Numbered from the stretch's first letter, positions 45,479 through 55,221 are shown. The stretch: DNA of 64,000 bases from CAVSUZ01 sp963791885 (GCA_963791885.1 CAWBUL010000006.1:248001-312000), one strand, 5' to 3'. Notes: a model not told the origin generated them from the letters alone. Translations and numbers: made by a program.

Positions 45479-46142
45479 TCGGAAAAACGCGGGAAGGTAG
45501 CCTACCTCTGACCCCTATCCCCATTCAGCCGGCAGGGCGACATCGTCGATTATCGACTGTTCAGCGTCGTAGAACGGCAGCGAGGTGTTCGATAACGGGT
45601 TTCAGAGAATATACGCTGCCGATGGTGTGCTGCGTTTCCATGCCGATGGGCGCAGCTCCCCATTATGGCTCAAATACCGGCATTCGAAGCCGGGACGGTG
45701 GCGACCGTGCTGCACGTGCACGAATCCAATGGCTGCTGCTGAACTCGACTATCTTGGGAAGATCGTAAACTCGATCGTGAACGACGGCAAAGTCGATGCT
45801 GGGGCTACCATTCCGACTTCAAACGGACGATCGGTACTCTCGAAGTCACTACAGAGCGAGACAGTACGTTCGACGGCAGGTTGGTATTTCCACCCGGGCT
45901 TGGGTAGCCAGTCTTTGCGACACAGCTCCGATAGCTGGTGCTGACCATTTCCGGTTTCCGCCGGCGACTGTGCTTTCCAGTGCATCGGAGCCTTTGAGAG
46001 CTTTCGGATTTCCGTGGGCGTAATCAGTGACTCCTCGTAGGCTCGTGGATATCTCGCCTGCGGAAAATTCACCACGTGCGGTTGTGCAAATACGCCGCGA
46101 CGCACTAGAAGGTGCGCCCCGAATTTGAGGATCGCAAACTGC
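45479..46142 (+). other. Region without a recognised gene
   Basis: Long frames exist on both strands, but none has a family match. The most protein-like is on the minus strand between 46142 and 45749 (RAYEESLITPTEIRKLSKAP), divergent from the AT-hook gene and without a good start. It could be a fragment. Confidence 0.35.
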
Positions 46143-46580
46143 ATGGCGCGTGCTGTCAAAAAATCCACCACACGCAAGACCGCAGCCGCAAGTGGCTCGT
46201 CCGGTAAGATGTCAGCTCCTGCGCGGAAGAAACGGAGAGGCCCCTCTCGGAAACCTGCTTTTGCGGCTGAGCCGCAGACGCGTGTTGCGCGCAAACGCGG
46301 CCGGCCGCCCGGGTCCGGGCGCAAAGCAGCGATCGCGTCCCAAGCCGATCCCGTCGTCACCGCGCAACTCGAAGCCATCAACAACAAGCTGCAATCCATC
46401 GTGGGCCTGCGGAATGACATTCAGGACCTGCACGACAGCATCGAGGTGCTGAGCGGTGCCGTCGATGCCCTTCTCAAGGCGAACCGGGGGTCCATTGACA
46501 CCGCGGTTGAGGAGGAAGAACCACAGGCCGTGCACCCGTCTCTTGAACCCGAGATTTCGGAAACCGCAGACGCCGAATAA
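46143..46580 (+). CDS. AT-hook DNA-binding protein with coiled coil
   Basis: A 145-residue protein. The N-terminal 60 residues are Lys/Arg/Ala-rich and include ARKRGRPPGSGRKAA, a textbook AT-hook (RGRP core) for minor-groove binding. Then comes a helical segment VTAQLEAINNKLQSIVGLRN, DIQDLHDSIEVLSGAVDALL with heptad-like hydrophobic spacing (probable coiled coil), and an acidic tail EEEEPQAVHPSLEPEISETA. Such proteins act as nucleoid-associated factors or silencers on plasmids. It lies 53 bases before an HU gene, suggesting a two-gene nucleoid-protein unit. Confidence 0.65.
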   Translation: MARAVKKSTTRKTAAASGSSGKMSAPARKKRRGPSRKPAFAAEPQTRVARKRGRPPGSGRKAAIASQADPVVTAQLEAINNKLQSIVGLRNDIQDLHDSIEVLSGAVDALLKANRGSIDTAVEEEEPQAVHPSLEPEISETADAE

Positions 46581-46633
46581 CCGGTGCGCCTCTTGGATCG
46601 AGCAAACCCTTTCAGCCAGGGAAGGATATATTG

Positions 46634-46939
46634 ATGAACACCAATGAACTGATCGAACGGATCGCCGGCGAACAGGGCGTGGCCAAGGAACATGTGCGCA
46701 AGATCCTCGACAGCACGTTCCAGACGATTACCGCCGCCGCCACACGCGGCGAAGAAATCGCCATCAGCGGCTTCGGCAAGTTCAAGGTGACCGAACGCGC
46801 CGAACGCCCGGGACGCAATCCCGTCACCGGCGAGGCGCTGACGATTCCTGCCGGCAGGAAGCTCAGCTTTTCGCCGGCCAAAAGCATCCGCGATGCGCTG
46901 AACAGCGCCGGCGAACCGGATGTCCCGGAGGCCGCGTAA
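46634..46939 (+). CDS. HU-family DNA-binding protein
   Basis: A 101-residue nucleoid-associated protein. The dimer core is MNTNELIERIAGEQGVAKEH, then RGEEIAISGFGKFKVTERAE and RPGRNPVTGEALTIPAGRKL, in which RPGRNP-TGE is the minor-groove-binding arm with the intercalating Pro. The C-terminus extends by about 10 residues (SAGEPDVPEAA). It follows the AT-hook gene closely. GGGAAGGATATATTG precedes the ATG. Confidence 0.95.
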   Translation: MNTNELIERIAGEQGVAKEHVRKILDSTFQTITAAATRGEEIAISGFGKFKVTERAERPGRNPVTGEALTIPAGRKLSFSPAKSIRDALNSAGEPDVPEAA

Positions 46940-47241
46940 GGCGCTGATCGGATGCTTGGCTGTGAACCGGCGCCGATGGGATCCCACCCCAAACGAAATT
47001 CCTGGCGCGACATCACGTGTTGAGCCTGATCGGCGGCGGGGTACCACTTCGGTTCTGATTTGCAGGCATTCCTGGCCCGAAGCAACACAACCCCGGAATT
47101 TCACAGTGATCCAAAGTCGGGTCAGATTCACGAGCGGCAGATGCTGCCGCTTAGAAGAGTTCATAGAAAGCGGCCCACAACAAGGCATTGATACCAGGGA
47201 TTTAGCCTACCGTTGGGTGGCTTTCTCCAGGCCAGCCACCT
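46940..47241 (+). other. Region without a recognised gene
   Basis: No coding signal. Near the end GGTGGCT and GCCAGCCACC can pair (about 47215-47240), a possible bidirectional terminator between HU and the convergent HNH gene. Confidence 0.4.
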
Positions 47242-47670
47242 TCATGAACGGACATACGGTCCCAGAAAGAGATCCCCTATAGCCCACCTCATTCGGTAGG
47301 TGATCCTCCGCTGCGCGAGATGATACGGTCGATCGTGCCGCAAATGGCACCGCTGACAGAGCGACTTCAGGTTGGAGAAAGCGTTGTTGGCCGGATCGTG
47401 GTCCAGATGGGCGGCCGCCAGGACGACGCGGGTGGTACGAAGCTGGTCGAGATCTGCGCCCCACGGCGCCTCACATAGCCTGCCGCGGCCGTCGCGCCAC
47501 CGGTTGGTATCCTGATCGAACCAGCGGCCGCCCGGAACGCAGAGAACTTTTGCGCCGTGCGGACGCGCGCAGAGCTCACACCGACCCCGCGCACGGCCGA
47601 AGCGGATGACCCGGCTGAGCTGGGGCCAGTCAATCGGATAGAGCCATCGAAGACTTGGGCGGATCGGCAT
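47242..47670 (-). CDS. HNH endonuclease-type protein
   Basis: A 142-residue protein with an HNH nuclease fold. A zinc knuckle CELCARPHG lies near residue 31, and the catalytic core is LAAAHLDHDPANNAFSNLKS (His-Asp-His and Asn) followed by LCQRCHLRHDRPYHLAQRRI (second zinc pair and His). Such short HNH proteins are common in phage and plasmid regions, often as homing-type or restriction-linked nucleases. Its specificity cannot be predicted. It stands convergent to the HU gene and next to a nucleotidyltransferase-like gene on the same strand. Confidence 0.85.
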   Translation of the reverse strand: MPIRPSLRWLYPIDWPQLSRVIRFGRARGRCELCARPHGAKVLCVPGGRWFDQDTNRWRDGRGRLCEAPWGADLDQLRTTRVVLAAAHLDHDPANNAFSNLKSLCQRCHLRHDRPYHLAQRRITYRMRWAIGDLFLGPYVRS

Positions 47671-47797
47671 GGGGGGCCTTGTGCTTGACTTTAGTGACCT
47701 GCGTACAAGTGCCTGACGTCCCTCGTCATCTCTGATCCCGATGCCGTAGATACGGCGAGTACGCTTGCACCTGAGTGCTCGACACCCAGATGCCTTC

Positions 47798-48637
47798 TCA
47801 TCGAAGTTCCTCCACGGTTCGAGGAGTAGACCGGAAACGGAATGGAACGACGTTGTTGCCGCTCAGATCATATCGCGGCGCTGGTTTCGGCATGTCCTCG
47901 ATCGCCCTATTCAAACGCTTCCTCGAATTCCATTCTGCCAAGGAGTCGATGCTCAACCAGCCCTGCTGATCGCGCCACCGACGGATAAGAGTTGCCATCT
48001 CGCTCAGCCTCGCGAGACGCGGACCTGGATCGAAGACCTCGCTTGCATCTGGCGCAGGCGGGTCAAAGACAAACTCACCTTGTGTCTCGAGTGCAAGTCG
48101 ACGACGGAGATACCCAGCACGGAGGGGGCCGCCGATCCCAGCCATCGCAAGGCTCGTGATCGCCCGCAATGTTGCCGATGGCCCTGCGGGCGATTCCCGA
48201 TGTAGCAGGCGATCCCGCACCAACTGGAGAACCGAGTCCTCAATACCGACGACATGAAGCCGCGGCTTCTCGCAACTGGCCCTACCATCATCGACCGTAT
48301 CGAGAATGATTGTGAGAAGATTGGTCCGTTCAGGGTGGCGCAATGAGTCTTCCGCAGCGAAGACGTTGACCTCTGTGCACAGCTCCGGATGCCAAAGCCC
48401 CCTCCCCTCCCCGTCGGATCCCTCGGACCACCGGAACCCGGCCGCGAACAGCTCGGCGATCAGCAGTCGCGGACTTGGCGAGGTCACCTCCAGTTCGGGG
48501 GTCGGCCAAAGGCCTCCGCTGTACAACTCGACCGCCGCCGCTCCAGATAAGACGGGGTCGGAGGCACCGACGGGCAGGCGTTCACCAGCCTCCGCAACCG
48601 CGCGTAACGCCTCCACGAAATTCGCCCGCCACACCAT
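47798..48637 (-). CDS. Nucleotidyltransferase-like hypothetical protein
   Basis: A 279-residue soluble protein. The segment PVLSGAAAVELYSGGLWPTP, then ELEVTSPSPRLLIAELFAAG, resembles the start of AbiEii-type nucleotidyltransferases (GGxAVELYTGG then xDIDxx), but the two metal-binding Asp residues are replaced (LEVT), so it may be inactive or a different fold. A C-terminal DQQGWLSIDSLAEWNSRKRL region has no family. Weak resemblance only. Located between the HNH gene and the XRE regulators of the conjugation region. Confidence 0.55.
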   Translation of the reverse strand: MVWRANFVEALRAVAEAGERLPVGASDPVLSGAAAVELYSGGLWPTPELEVTSPSPRLLIAELFAAGFRWSEGSDGEGRGLWHPELCTEVNVFAAEDSLRHPERTNLLTIILDTVDDGRASCEKPRLHVVGIEDSVLQLVRDRLLHRESPAGPSATLRAITSLAMAGIGGPLRAGYLRRRLALETQGEFVFDPPAPDASEVFDPGPRLARLSEMATLIRRWRDQQGWLSIDSLAEWNSRKRLNRAIEDMPKPAPRYDLSGNNVVPFRFRSTPRTVEELR

Positions 48638-49082
48638 CCACTCGCCGTCACGTCGTTCTGCTGAGTGAGTTTACACACAGGGCGAATCGGAAGTGAATCC
48701 CTTTTCTGCAATGTCAAGCAGAAAGTTTGGTTAGCTCAACGTCTGAGCAGAGGCCGAATGGCGTCCAGCGGCCTATGGTAAACACGACCGTCCATCAAAA
48801 CTGGCCGCCGGCAGGCCCTGCCAATCCCCCACCAGCGTCACCGTCCGAAATGCGTGTTGAGTGAAGGCACGATGTTTGCGATCCCGGCACGGCCGACTTC
48901 CCTCGAGTGGATCGATTCCTGGAGCGATCAACTCTGAATGAAGGGGAGAAAATCAGACTGTCGGGCCTCGGCGGAGTTGAGGATCCTTGCGTACAACGCG
49001 GGCGTATCACCGACCTCTTGTCACATCCTGCTGGCCTGCATGAGCACGAAGCCAGCACTATCTGAGGCCGAAGGAAACCGAT
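48638..49082 (+). other. Region without a recognised gene
   Basis: Several short frames, none with support. It lies upstream of the first XRE regulator. Confidence 0.4.
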
Positions 49083-49391
49083 ATGGCGCCTCTCGTACCG
49101 ACTGGTGGAAGAATGGATTCCGGTGCGGGCAAAGGCAGGAGGCTCGGCGAGAGGACCGGGGAAACACCAGAGGACTTGTGCGTACTGTTCGGCGCCAATC
49201 TTCGGCAAGCCTGTCTGAGGGCTGGGTTGACCCAAGCCCAAGTAGCAAAGCTCACCGGGATGCAGGCGCACTACGTCTCCACCATTGAGAACGGTCTGCA
49301 GAATCCCACTCTCAGCACGATGGTCAGGGTGGCCCGTGCCGTCGGAACTGACCCACGCACTTTGTTGAAACGTCCGTCAAGGCCGATCTAA
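49083..49391 (+). CDS. XRE-family transcriptional regulator
   Basis: A 102-residue repressor-type protein: a 35-residue variable N-terminus, then a Cro/C1 helix-turn-helix, LFGANLRQACLRAGLTQAQV, AKLTGMQAHYVSTIENGLQN with the recognition helix, and STMVRVARAVGTDPRTLLK. It may start at the internal ATG near 49113. Probably regulates neighbouring mobile-element genes; the target is not visible. Confidence 0.85.
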   Translation: MAPLVPTGGRMDSGAGKGRRLGERTGETPEDLCVLFGANLRQACLRAGLTQAQVAKLTGMQAHYVSTIENGLQNPTLSTMVRVARAVGTDPRTLLKRPSRPI

Positions 49392-49841
49392 AATCGCTGC
49401 TTTCCGTTAAACATACGTCAAAACTGCTACGCACCTGCCTTCATGACACGCTCTATCCGCCATTACCGTTCGACACGATGATGGTACCGAGCCGCCAATC
49501 CTAAGACTTTTTCACTTGTTCCACGCCGTCGGCGTCGGACGAAGAGATGCGTTGCATTGCCCCTTCCTCAGCGAAGGCGTTCGAAGACGGTGATGAGGGC
49601 CAGCGTGAGCCGCTCGATGAAGTGGGATTACGTCGCTGCAGATCGCCTCGCGCCGGGTGGAGTGGCGCGCTGCCAAGCTGCTGTCATCTCAGGGTAGCGT
49701 TGGTTTCTGTCATTGCCGCCTCCGGCCTAAGCGCCCCTCTTGTGAGATGGTGTTGCGAATCGGTACCAACCGCCCTAGCGTTAATCTACCGTTATCGCCT
49801 GAAGGTTTTGTCCGCGCCATTTCGAGGAGCGTCGATTAACG
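49392..49841 (+). other. Region without a recognised gene
   Basis: Only shadow frames between the two XRE regulators. Confidence 0.4.
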
Positions 49842-50117
49842 ATGTCCGTCAAACGGACAACTGGCCCACGTCGAGCCGCCAAATCTGAGGCACCGGAGGT
49901 GCAGCGGGAGTTTGGTCAACGGCTCAAGGAAGCCAGGGTCGCCGCTGACCTGACGCTTGCGGAGCTGGCCAAGCGAACGGGGACGCAGCGCTCCTACATC
50001 AGTGAGATCGAGCACGGCCATCGCAATGCTACCATCGAGACGATGAGCAAGCTTGCAGCGGCAATCGGGCTCGAGCTCAATATCCTACTCTCGCCAGCTC
50101 GTAAAAAGAAACGATAG
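49842..50117 (+). CDS. XRE-family transcriptional regulator
   Basis: A 91-residue helix-turn-helix protein: EFGQRLKEARVAADLTLAEL, AKRTGTQRSYISEIEHGHRN and TMSKLAAAIGLELNILLSPA. The basic ends (VKRTTGPRRAAK; RKKKR) are typical of small plasmid repressors. It is 124 bases upstream of trbB in the same direction, so it may control the conjugation operon (inference). Confidence 0.88.
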   Translation: MSVKRTTGPRRAAKSEAPEVQREFGQRLKEARVAADLTLAELAKRTGTQRSYISEIEHGHRNATIETMSKLAAAIGLELNILLSPARKKKR

Positions 50118-50241
50118 CGAAAGTTCATCGAAGGTACTTTCACGATGGACTCCGCGTTCACTCTCAAGTGAACACAAGACGGCTTGCTCCAATCAATGCT
50201 CGCAGGCGAGTCTCTGCTGATTGGAGGTTGATGCCATCTCG

Positions 50242-51228
50242 ATGAATGATCTGACGAAGAGTTTGTCAGCCCGAGAAGAGACGAATCGCCGAGTGGCGGA
50301 GACGATGCGACGACAGTTGGGTCGGTTCTGTCAAACGCTGGGCGAGCACGATCTGATCGAGCTGATGCTGAACCCCGATGGCAACGTGTGGGCTGATCAC
50401 CTCGGACGTGGAATGTCCATGGTCGGTACAATGGGTGCCACGACTGCAGAATCATTTATCGCGACCGTCGCCAGCACGCTGCGCGGTACCATCACGCGGG
50501 ATAATCCACTCCTGGAATGCGAGCTGCCGCTCGAAGCACCGTTCGACGGGTCGCGATTTGAAGCCATGATTCCCCCCGTGGTCTCAGCGCCAATCTTCAC
50601 CATCAGGCGCAAGGCGTCCGCCGTGTTCACGCTGCGCGATTACGAAGAAGCCGGCATTCTGAGCGCGTGTCAGCGCACAGTGATCGAGGCCGCCGTCCGG
50701 ACGCGCCGAAACATTCTGGTGGTCGGTGGGACCGGTTCGGGCAAGACAACGCTCGTGAACGCCATCCTGGCGGAAATCGCCGATGCCACGCCGATGCACC
50801 GCCTCGTCATCATTGAGGACACCGCCGAGTTGCAATGCGCCGCAGAAAACGCGGTTCTGCTGCGAGCCACCGACGCGGTGACGATGAATAGGCTCTTAAA
50901 AGCGACCATGCGCCTGCGGCCGGACCGGATCATCGTGGGCGAGGTGCGGGGAGGCGAGGCGCTGACGCTCCTGAAAGCGTGGAACACGGGCCATCCCGGC
51001 GGAGTGTCCACGGTCCACGCCAACAGTGCCCGGGCTGGGCTGATTCGTCTCGAGCAGCTCATCGCGGAAGCGAGTCAGACTCCGATACGCGACCTGATCG
51101 CAGACGCCGTGGATCTGCTCGTGTTCATCGAGAAGACCGACGCCGCTCCCGGGCGCCGGGTCACTGAAATCGTCGCCGTCTCAGGGGGATTAGACGGCAA
51201 TTACCAGCTCGGAGAACCGGATGCGTAA
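50242..51228 (+). CDS. trbB: Conjugal transfer ATPase TrbB (VirB11-like)
   Basis: A 328-residue hexameric ATPase at the cytoplasmic base of the type IV secretion channel. Motifs are Walker A VVGGTGSGKTTLVNAILAE, Asp box IIEDTAELQC, Walker B/His region LRPDRIIVGEVRGGEALTLL and NTGHPGGVSTVHANSAR. The N-terminal domain contains LIELMLNPDGNVWADHLGRG, typical of this family. ATG 50242 was chosen; a TTG 21 bases earlier is possible. First gene of the trb operon; overlaps trbC by eight bases. Confidence 0.95.
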   Translation: MNDLTKSLSAREETNRRVAETMRRQLGRFCQTLGEHDLIELMLNPDGNVWADHLGRGMSMVGTMGATTAESFIATVASTLRGTITRDNPLLECELPLEAPFDGSRFEAMIPPVVSAPIFTIRRKASAVFTLRDYEEAGILSACQRTVIEAAVRTRRNILVVGGTGSGKTTLVNAILAEIADATPMHRLVIIEDTAELQCAAENAVLLRATDAVTMNRLLKATMRLRPDRIIVGEVRGGEALTLLKAWNTGHPGGVSTVHANSARAGLIRLEQLIAEASQTPIRDLIADAVDLLVFIEKTDAAPGRRVTEIVAVSGGLDGNYQLGEPDA

Positions 51229-51529
51229 GAGCCTCGCCCCCATCGCCTCTATCGGAGCCGTCTTCATCCCGAGGCTCGCGCTCGCTTCAAGCACGGGCGG
51301 AACCCTCCCCTGGGACACACCCCTGCAAACCCTCAAGAACGACATCACCGGGCCGGTGGCCTTCACCATTGCATTTCTCGCGATGGTCGCCGCGGGGGCG
51401 ATTCTCATTCACCGGGGCGAGCTCGACGATTTTGTGCGGCGGCTGTTGCTGGTCACGATGGTGGCGGCCTTCCTCGTTGGCGTCGTTAACTTTGCCTCAG
51501 CACTTGGCATCAGCGGCGCAATCGTCTGA
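51221..51529 (+). CDS. trbC: Conjugal transfer pilin TrbC (VirB2-like)
   Basis: A 102-residue pilin precursor: a signal peptide RKSLAPIASIGAVFIPRLAL ending ALAS, then TGGTLPWDTPLQTLKNDITG and two hydrophobic segments (PVAFTIAFLAMVAAGAILIH and LLLVTMVAAFLVGVVNFASA) joined by RGELDDFVRR. This is the VirB2/TrbC layout. In relatives the pilin is processed and often cyclised. The stop overlaps the trbD start (TGATG). Confidence 0.9.
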   Translation: MRKSLAPIASIGAVFIPRLALASSTGGTLPWDTPLQTLKNDITGPVAFTIAFLAMVAAGAILIHRGELDDFVRRLLLVTMVAAFLVGVVNFASALGISGAIV

Positions 51530-51840
51530 TGCTCGAACGCACACCGTATCACCGGGCTCTCTATCGGCCGCACTTGCTGCTGGGTGCCGACCGGGCGCTG
51601 GTCATTGTGGCCGCCGGCACAGCGATGCTGGTGATCGCGACCGGTATGAACGCGCTCAGTCTGATCGTCGGCGTGGCGTTGTGGCTCGTCTCGATCGCGT
51701 TCCTGCGCTCGATGGCGAAGGCCGATCCGCAAATGCGGCAGGTCTATATGCGCTCCCGCCGGTATCGCGGTTTCTATCCGCCACGTTCCCGTCCTTACCG
51801 CCTCGATCCTGGAACAATGATGATGAAGGGGCGAATGTAA
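51529..51840 (+). CDS. trbD: Conjugal transfer protein TrbD (VirB3-like)
   Basis: A 103-residue inner-membrane protein with two hydrophobic segments (ALVIVAAGTAMLVIATGMNA; LIVGVALWLVSIAFLRSMAK) near its N-terminus after PYHRALYRPHLLLGADR, then a basic C-terminal half ending in MMMKGRM. VirB3-type proteins connect the pilus and the TrbE ATPase. The stop overlaps the trbE start (TAATG). Confidence 0.9.
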   Translation: MLERTPYHRALYRPHLLLGADRALVIVAAGTAMLVIATGMNALSLIVGVALWLVSIAFLRSMAKADPQMRQVYMRSRRYRGFYPPRSRPYRLDPGTMMMKGRM

Positions 51841-54285
51841 TGCTGCCACTCAAGCATTTCAAAAGCCGCTCGCCCGGAGTGGCTGATCTGCTGAATTGGT
51901 CCAATCTTGTCAATTCTGGCATCGTGCTCTGCAAGGACGGCTCACTGCTCGCCGGTTGGTATTACCGCGGCTCCGACCTCGCGAGCAGTACCGACGAAGA
52001 GCGCAACTGGATCAGTCAGCGGCTCAATGCGGCGCTTGCCCGCCTTGGTGGTGGCTGGGCGACCTGGGTTATCGCTTCCCGCATTCCGACATCCAGCTAT
52101 CCGCCGCCGGAGCTGTCGCACTTTCCGGATGCCCTCTCCCGGCTCCTCGAAGGCGAGCGGCGGCGGCGCTTCCTCGCAGTCGGAATGCACTACGAAACCG
52201 AGTGGGCGCTGATCGTCCAATACACGCCACCTCTGCGCCGCCGCGCGAAAATTGCAGACTTGATCTACGACGACGACGCCCCTGACGGAGGACCGGCCGG
52301 CCGCATCCTCGAGCAGTTCAAGAAGACCCTATCCGACGTTGAAGATGCCGTCGGCGATGCGGTGCGCCTGCGCCGGATGGGTGCGTTCACGGCCACCGAT
52401 CGGTGCGGCTCACAGCATCTTCGCGATGAACTGGTGGATTTTCTGCACTTCTGCCTGACCGGCGAGATCGTCTCGCTGAATGTTCCGCCTGGCGGCGCAT
52501 ACCTCGATGCGATCGTCGGTGGCCGGGAGTTCTGGCCAGGCCACACGCCAGTCATTGGCCCCCAGATCGGCGGCCAGTATCTCGCATGCGTCGCGATCGA
52601 GGGCTTCCCGGCCGCGACTGTGCCGAACCTCCTTAGCGTGCTGGACGACCTGGCGCAGCCGTACCGGTGGTCCTCTCGCATGATCTATCTCGATCAGCAT
52701 GAGACCCTCGCCGACTTGCAGAAGTACCGTCGCGTCTGGAAACAGAAGATCCGTGGCTTCTTCTCGCAATTGTTCAAGGTCCAGACCAGCGCGATTGACG
52801 AGGATGCGGTTCTCGCGGTGGGGCAGATCGATGCTGCCCTAAGCGATGCAAACAGCGGTGACGTCGCGTTCGGCTACTACACGCCGGTTGTCGTGCTGAT
52901 GGCGCCCGGACGCGACGAGGCGATCGACGGCGCGCGGTTAGTCGTGCGGGAGGTTCAACGGGGAAGGTTTTGTCGCCCGGATCGAAACCGAAAACGCAGT
53001 CGAGGCATGGCTCAGCACGTTGCCCGGGCATGTCGTGCCAAATGTGCGGCGCCCGCTCGTCCACACGCGAACGCTTGCCGACCTCCTACCGCTGTCGAGC
53101 GTCTGGACAGGACGCGAATCAAACCCCTGCCCGTTCTATCCGGAAGGCTCGCCTCCACTGCTGCACGCGGCCACATCGGGCGCCACGCCATACCGGCTGA
53201 ACCTGCATGTGAGCGATGTCGGCCATACACTGATCTTCGGTCCGACCGGTGCTGGCAAATCGACGCTGTTATGCACGATCGCGTTGCAGGCACTCCGCTA
53301 TCGCGACGTGACGATTACCGCCTTCGACAAGGGGCGCTCCATGCTGGCCACCGTGCTTGCATGCGGCGGCCGGCATTATGACATCGGCGGCAATGAGGGC
53401 GCCCCAGCGTTTTGCCCGCTCTCAGTGCTCGATACCGACGCCGACCTAGCCTGGGCCGAAGATTGGGCCTCGATCTGTTTCGAGCTGCAGACCGGCACGG
53501 CCAGGACGCCTGCCCAGCGCGATGCAATTCATCGGGCACTCGAGCTGCTGCGGGCGCCTGGCAGCGAACGTACGCTAACGCATTTCGTGTCACAGATACA
53601 GGACGAGACGGTCCGCGAGGCTCTCCGGTTCTACACGCTGGAAGGCCCCCTCGGTCGGCTGCTCGATGCGGAGCAGGACGGCATCACAAAATCCCGGTTT
53701 TCGGCTTTCGAGATCGGCGACCTCATGGGGATGGGCGAGCGCAGTCTGATCCCCGTCTTGCTTTACTTGTTTCGCCGCTTCGAGCGATCGCTCAGGGGCC
53801 AGCCGGCCTATCTGCTGCTCGATGAGGCCTGGGTCATGCTCGGACATCCGGCGTTCCGTGCCAAGCTGCAAGAGTGGCTCAAGGTTATGCGCAAGGCGAA
53901 CTGCGCGGTGGTCCTCGCGACCCAGAGCCTATCGGATGCATCCCGCTCCGGGATACTGGACGTTTTGGTCGAGTCTTGCCCCACGAAGATCTTCCTCCCG
54001 AACGAGGAAGCCGCCCTTCCCGGCGTGCGAGAGAAATACCACGAGCTGGGTCTGAACGAGGCGCAGATCGAAATCATCCGTTCGGCGACTAAGAAGCGGC
54101 ATTACTACATCGTTTCGCCGGAAGGCCGCAGGCTGATCGATCTCGGCCTCGGCCACGTCGAGCTTGCCTTCGCCGGCGTCAGCAGCCCCGCAGAGATTGA
54201 ACGCGTGCGGCACATTGCAGAAGCGAAAGGGCCGACGTGGCCCTTCGCGTGGCTCAAGGAAAAGGGGATCGAATATGCGGTGTAG
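51840..54285 (+). pseudogene. trbE: Conjugal transfer ATPase TrbE (VirB4-like), one frameshift
   Basis: The largest ATPase of the channel, about 815 residues when joined. The first frame starts MLPLKHFKSRSPGVADLLNW and runs to VVREVQR. At 52960-52963 a run of four G shifts it; with three, the text would read REVQREGFVARIETENAVEA and continue in the second frame, LSTLPGHVVPNVRRPLVHTR. That frame has Walker A LIFGPTGAGKSTLLCTIAL, Walker B AYLLLDEAWVMLGHPAFRAK and LATQSLSDASRSGILDVL. Everything else looks intact. A sequencing error in the G run and a real mutation are both possible. The second frame from its own ATG at 53020 would give a nearly complete ATPase domain. Confidence 0.93.
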
Positions 54286-55009
54286 CGTCAAGCTCGTTTC
54301 AACGCTGATTGCTGCGGTCACTGTCGTCGCCGCGCCCCGACCCTGTGCTGCCTTGGGAACGGTGTACTGCGCCAACTGCAGTACCGAGTTCAGCCAAGTG
54401 GCGTCCCTTGCCAAGCAAGCCCAGCAGCTCATGACGCAGTTGCAGTCCTATCAGACGCAGCTGATGCAATACGCCAACATGGTCCAGAACACCGTGGCAC
54501 TCCCCACGCAGGTATGGGGCACAGTGCAAGGCGATATCATGCAGGTGCGCAACCTCTCGAACGCAGCCTCGCTGCTGTCCGGCAACGCAGGATCGATGAT
54601 CAGCCGGCTGCAATCCGCAACAGGCTATGTTGGCGAGGTCGACAGCCTATCCAGCATCGCCGGTCAGTTCACGATGTGGCAACAGACGATCGGGAACAAC
54701 CTGAACACGATGGGCCGGGTTCTCGGGTTACAGCAGAGCCAAACCGGCAGCGACGCGGCTTTATTGACAAAGCTGCAAACTGCCGCCGCTTCTGCAACAG
54801 GCCAGATGCAGGCGATCGAAGCGGGCAACCAGCTCGCCGGCGCGAATGCCGCACAGCTCTACCAGATCAACCAGACACTTATGGCGACGGCGCAGATGGA
54901 AGCGAATCAGGTCGCCGTCGATGCCGATCGGAACGCATCCGAGGACCATGCTGTGCAGCAGTTTGTGTCTGGGCCACTGCCGTCGGTCACCGGGTATCAG
55001 TCGTGGTAG
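54275..55009 (+). CDS. trbJ: Conjugal transfer protein TrbJ (VirB5-like)
   Basis: A 244-residue secreted minor pilus component. Signal peptide: KLVSTLIAAVTVVAAPRPCA. The mature part is helical and Gln-rich: NCSTEFSQVASLAKQAQQLM, TQLQSYQTQLMQYANMVQNT and QTLMATAQMEANQVAVDADR, as usual for TrbJ. It ends FVSGPLPSVTGYQSW. The start lies within the end of trbE. The closing motif recurs at the end of the next small gene. Confidence 0.92.
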   Translation: MRCSVKLVSTLIAAVTVVAAPRPCAALGTVYCANCSTEFSQVASLAKQAQQLMTQLQSYQTQLMQYANMVQNTVALPTQVWGTVQGDIMQVRNLSNAASLLSGNAGSMISRLQSATGYVGEVDSLSSIAGQFTMWQQTIGNNLNTMGRVLGLQQSQTGSDAALLTKLQTAAASATGQMQAIEAGNQLAGANAAQLYQINQTLMATAQMEANQVAVDADRNASEDHAVQQFVSGPLPSVTGYQSW

Positions 55010-55221
55010 CGCAACTCGTCGTCGTGATCGGGGCGGCATGCGTTGTCGGGCTCGCCATCTTCGTCGCGATTGTCGAGGCACCTTGGGTGCCGCAGTTGGC
55101 GCGCCAGCCAAACGCTGACCTGCGGGCGCCAAACCTTGATCGACGCGCAGCCGAAAACAAGGCAATGCGAGATTTTCTCTCAGGTCCGCTGCCCCCGCTA
55201 AGGGGATACAAGCAATGGTAA
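55003..55221 (+). CDS. Small membrane protein at the trbK position
   Basis: A 72-residue protein: a GTG start overlapping the trbJ stop, one N-terminal hydrophobic segment (LVVVIGAACVVGLAIFVAIV), then LDRRAAENKAMRDFLSG and an end PLPPLRGYKQW. In related clusters TrbK, a small lipoprotein or membrane entry-exclusion protein, sits here; this one lacks an obvious lipobox Cys at the expected place. Its C-terminus resembles that of TrbJ (SGPLP-x-x-GY-x-W), suggesting that it binds the same partner (inference). Confidence 0.6.
   Translation: MVAQLVVVIGAACVVGLAIFVAIVEAPWVPQLARQPNADLRAPNLDRRAAENKAMRDFLSGPLPPLRGYKQW

Noticed and set aside
45749..46420. Minus-strand frame of 223 codons opposite the AT-hook gene
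   Set aside because: The first third is plain antisense. The remainder has a few protein-like stretches but no start, ribosome-binding site or family.
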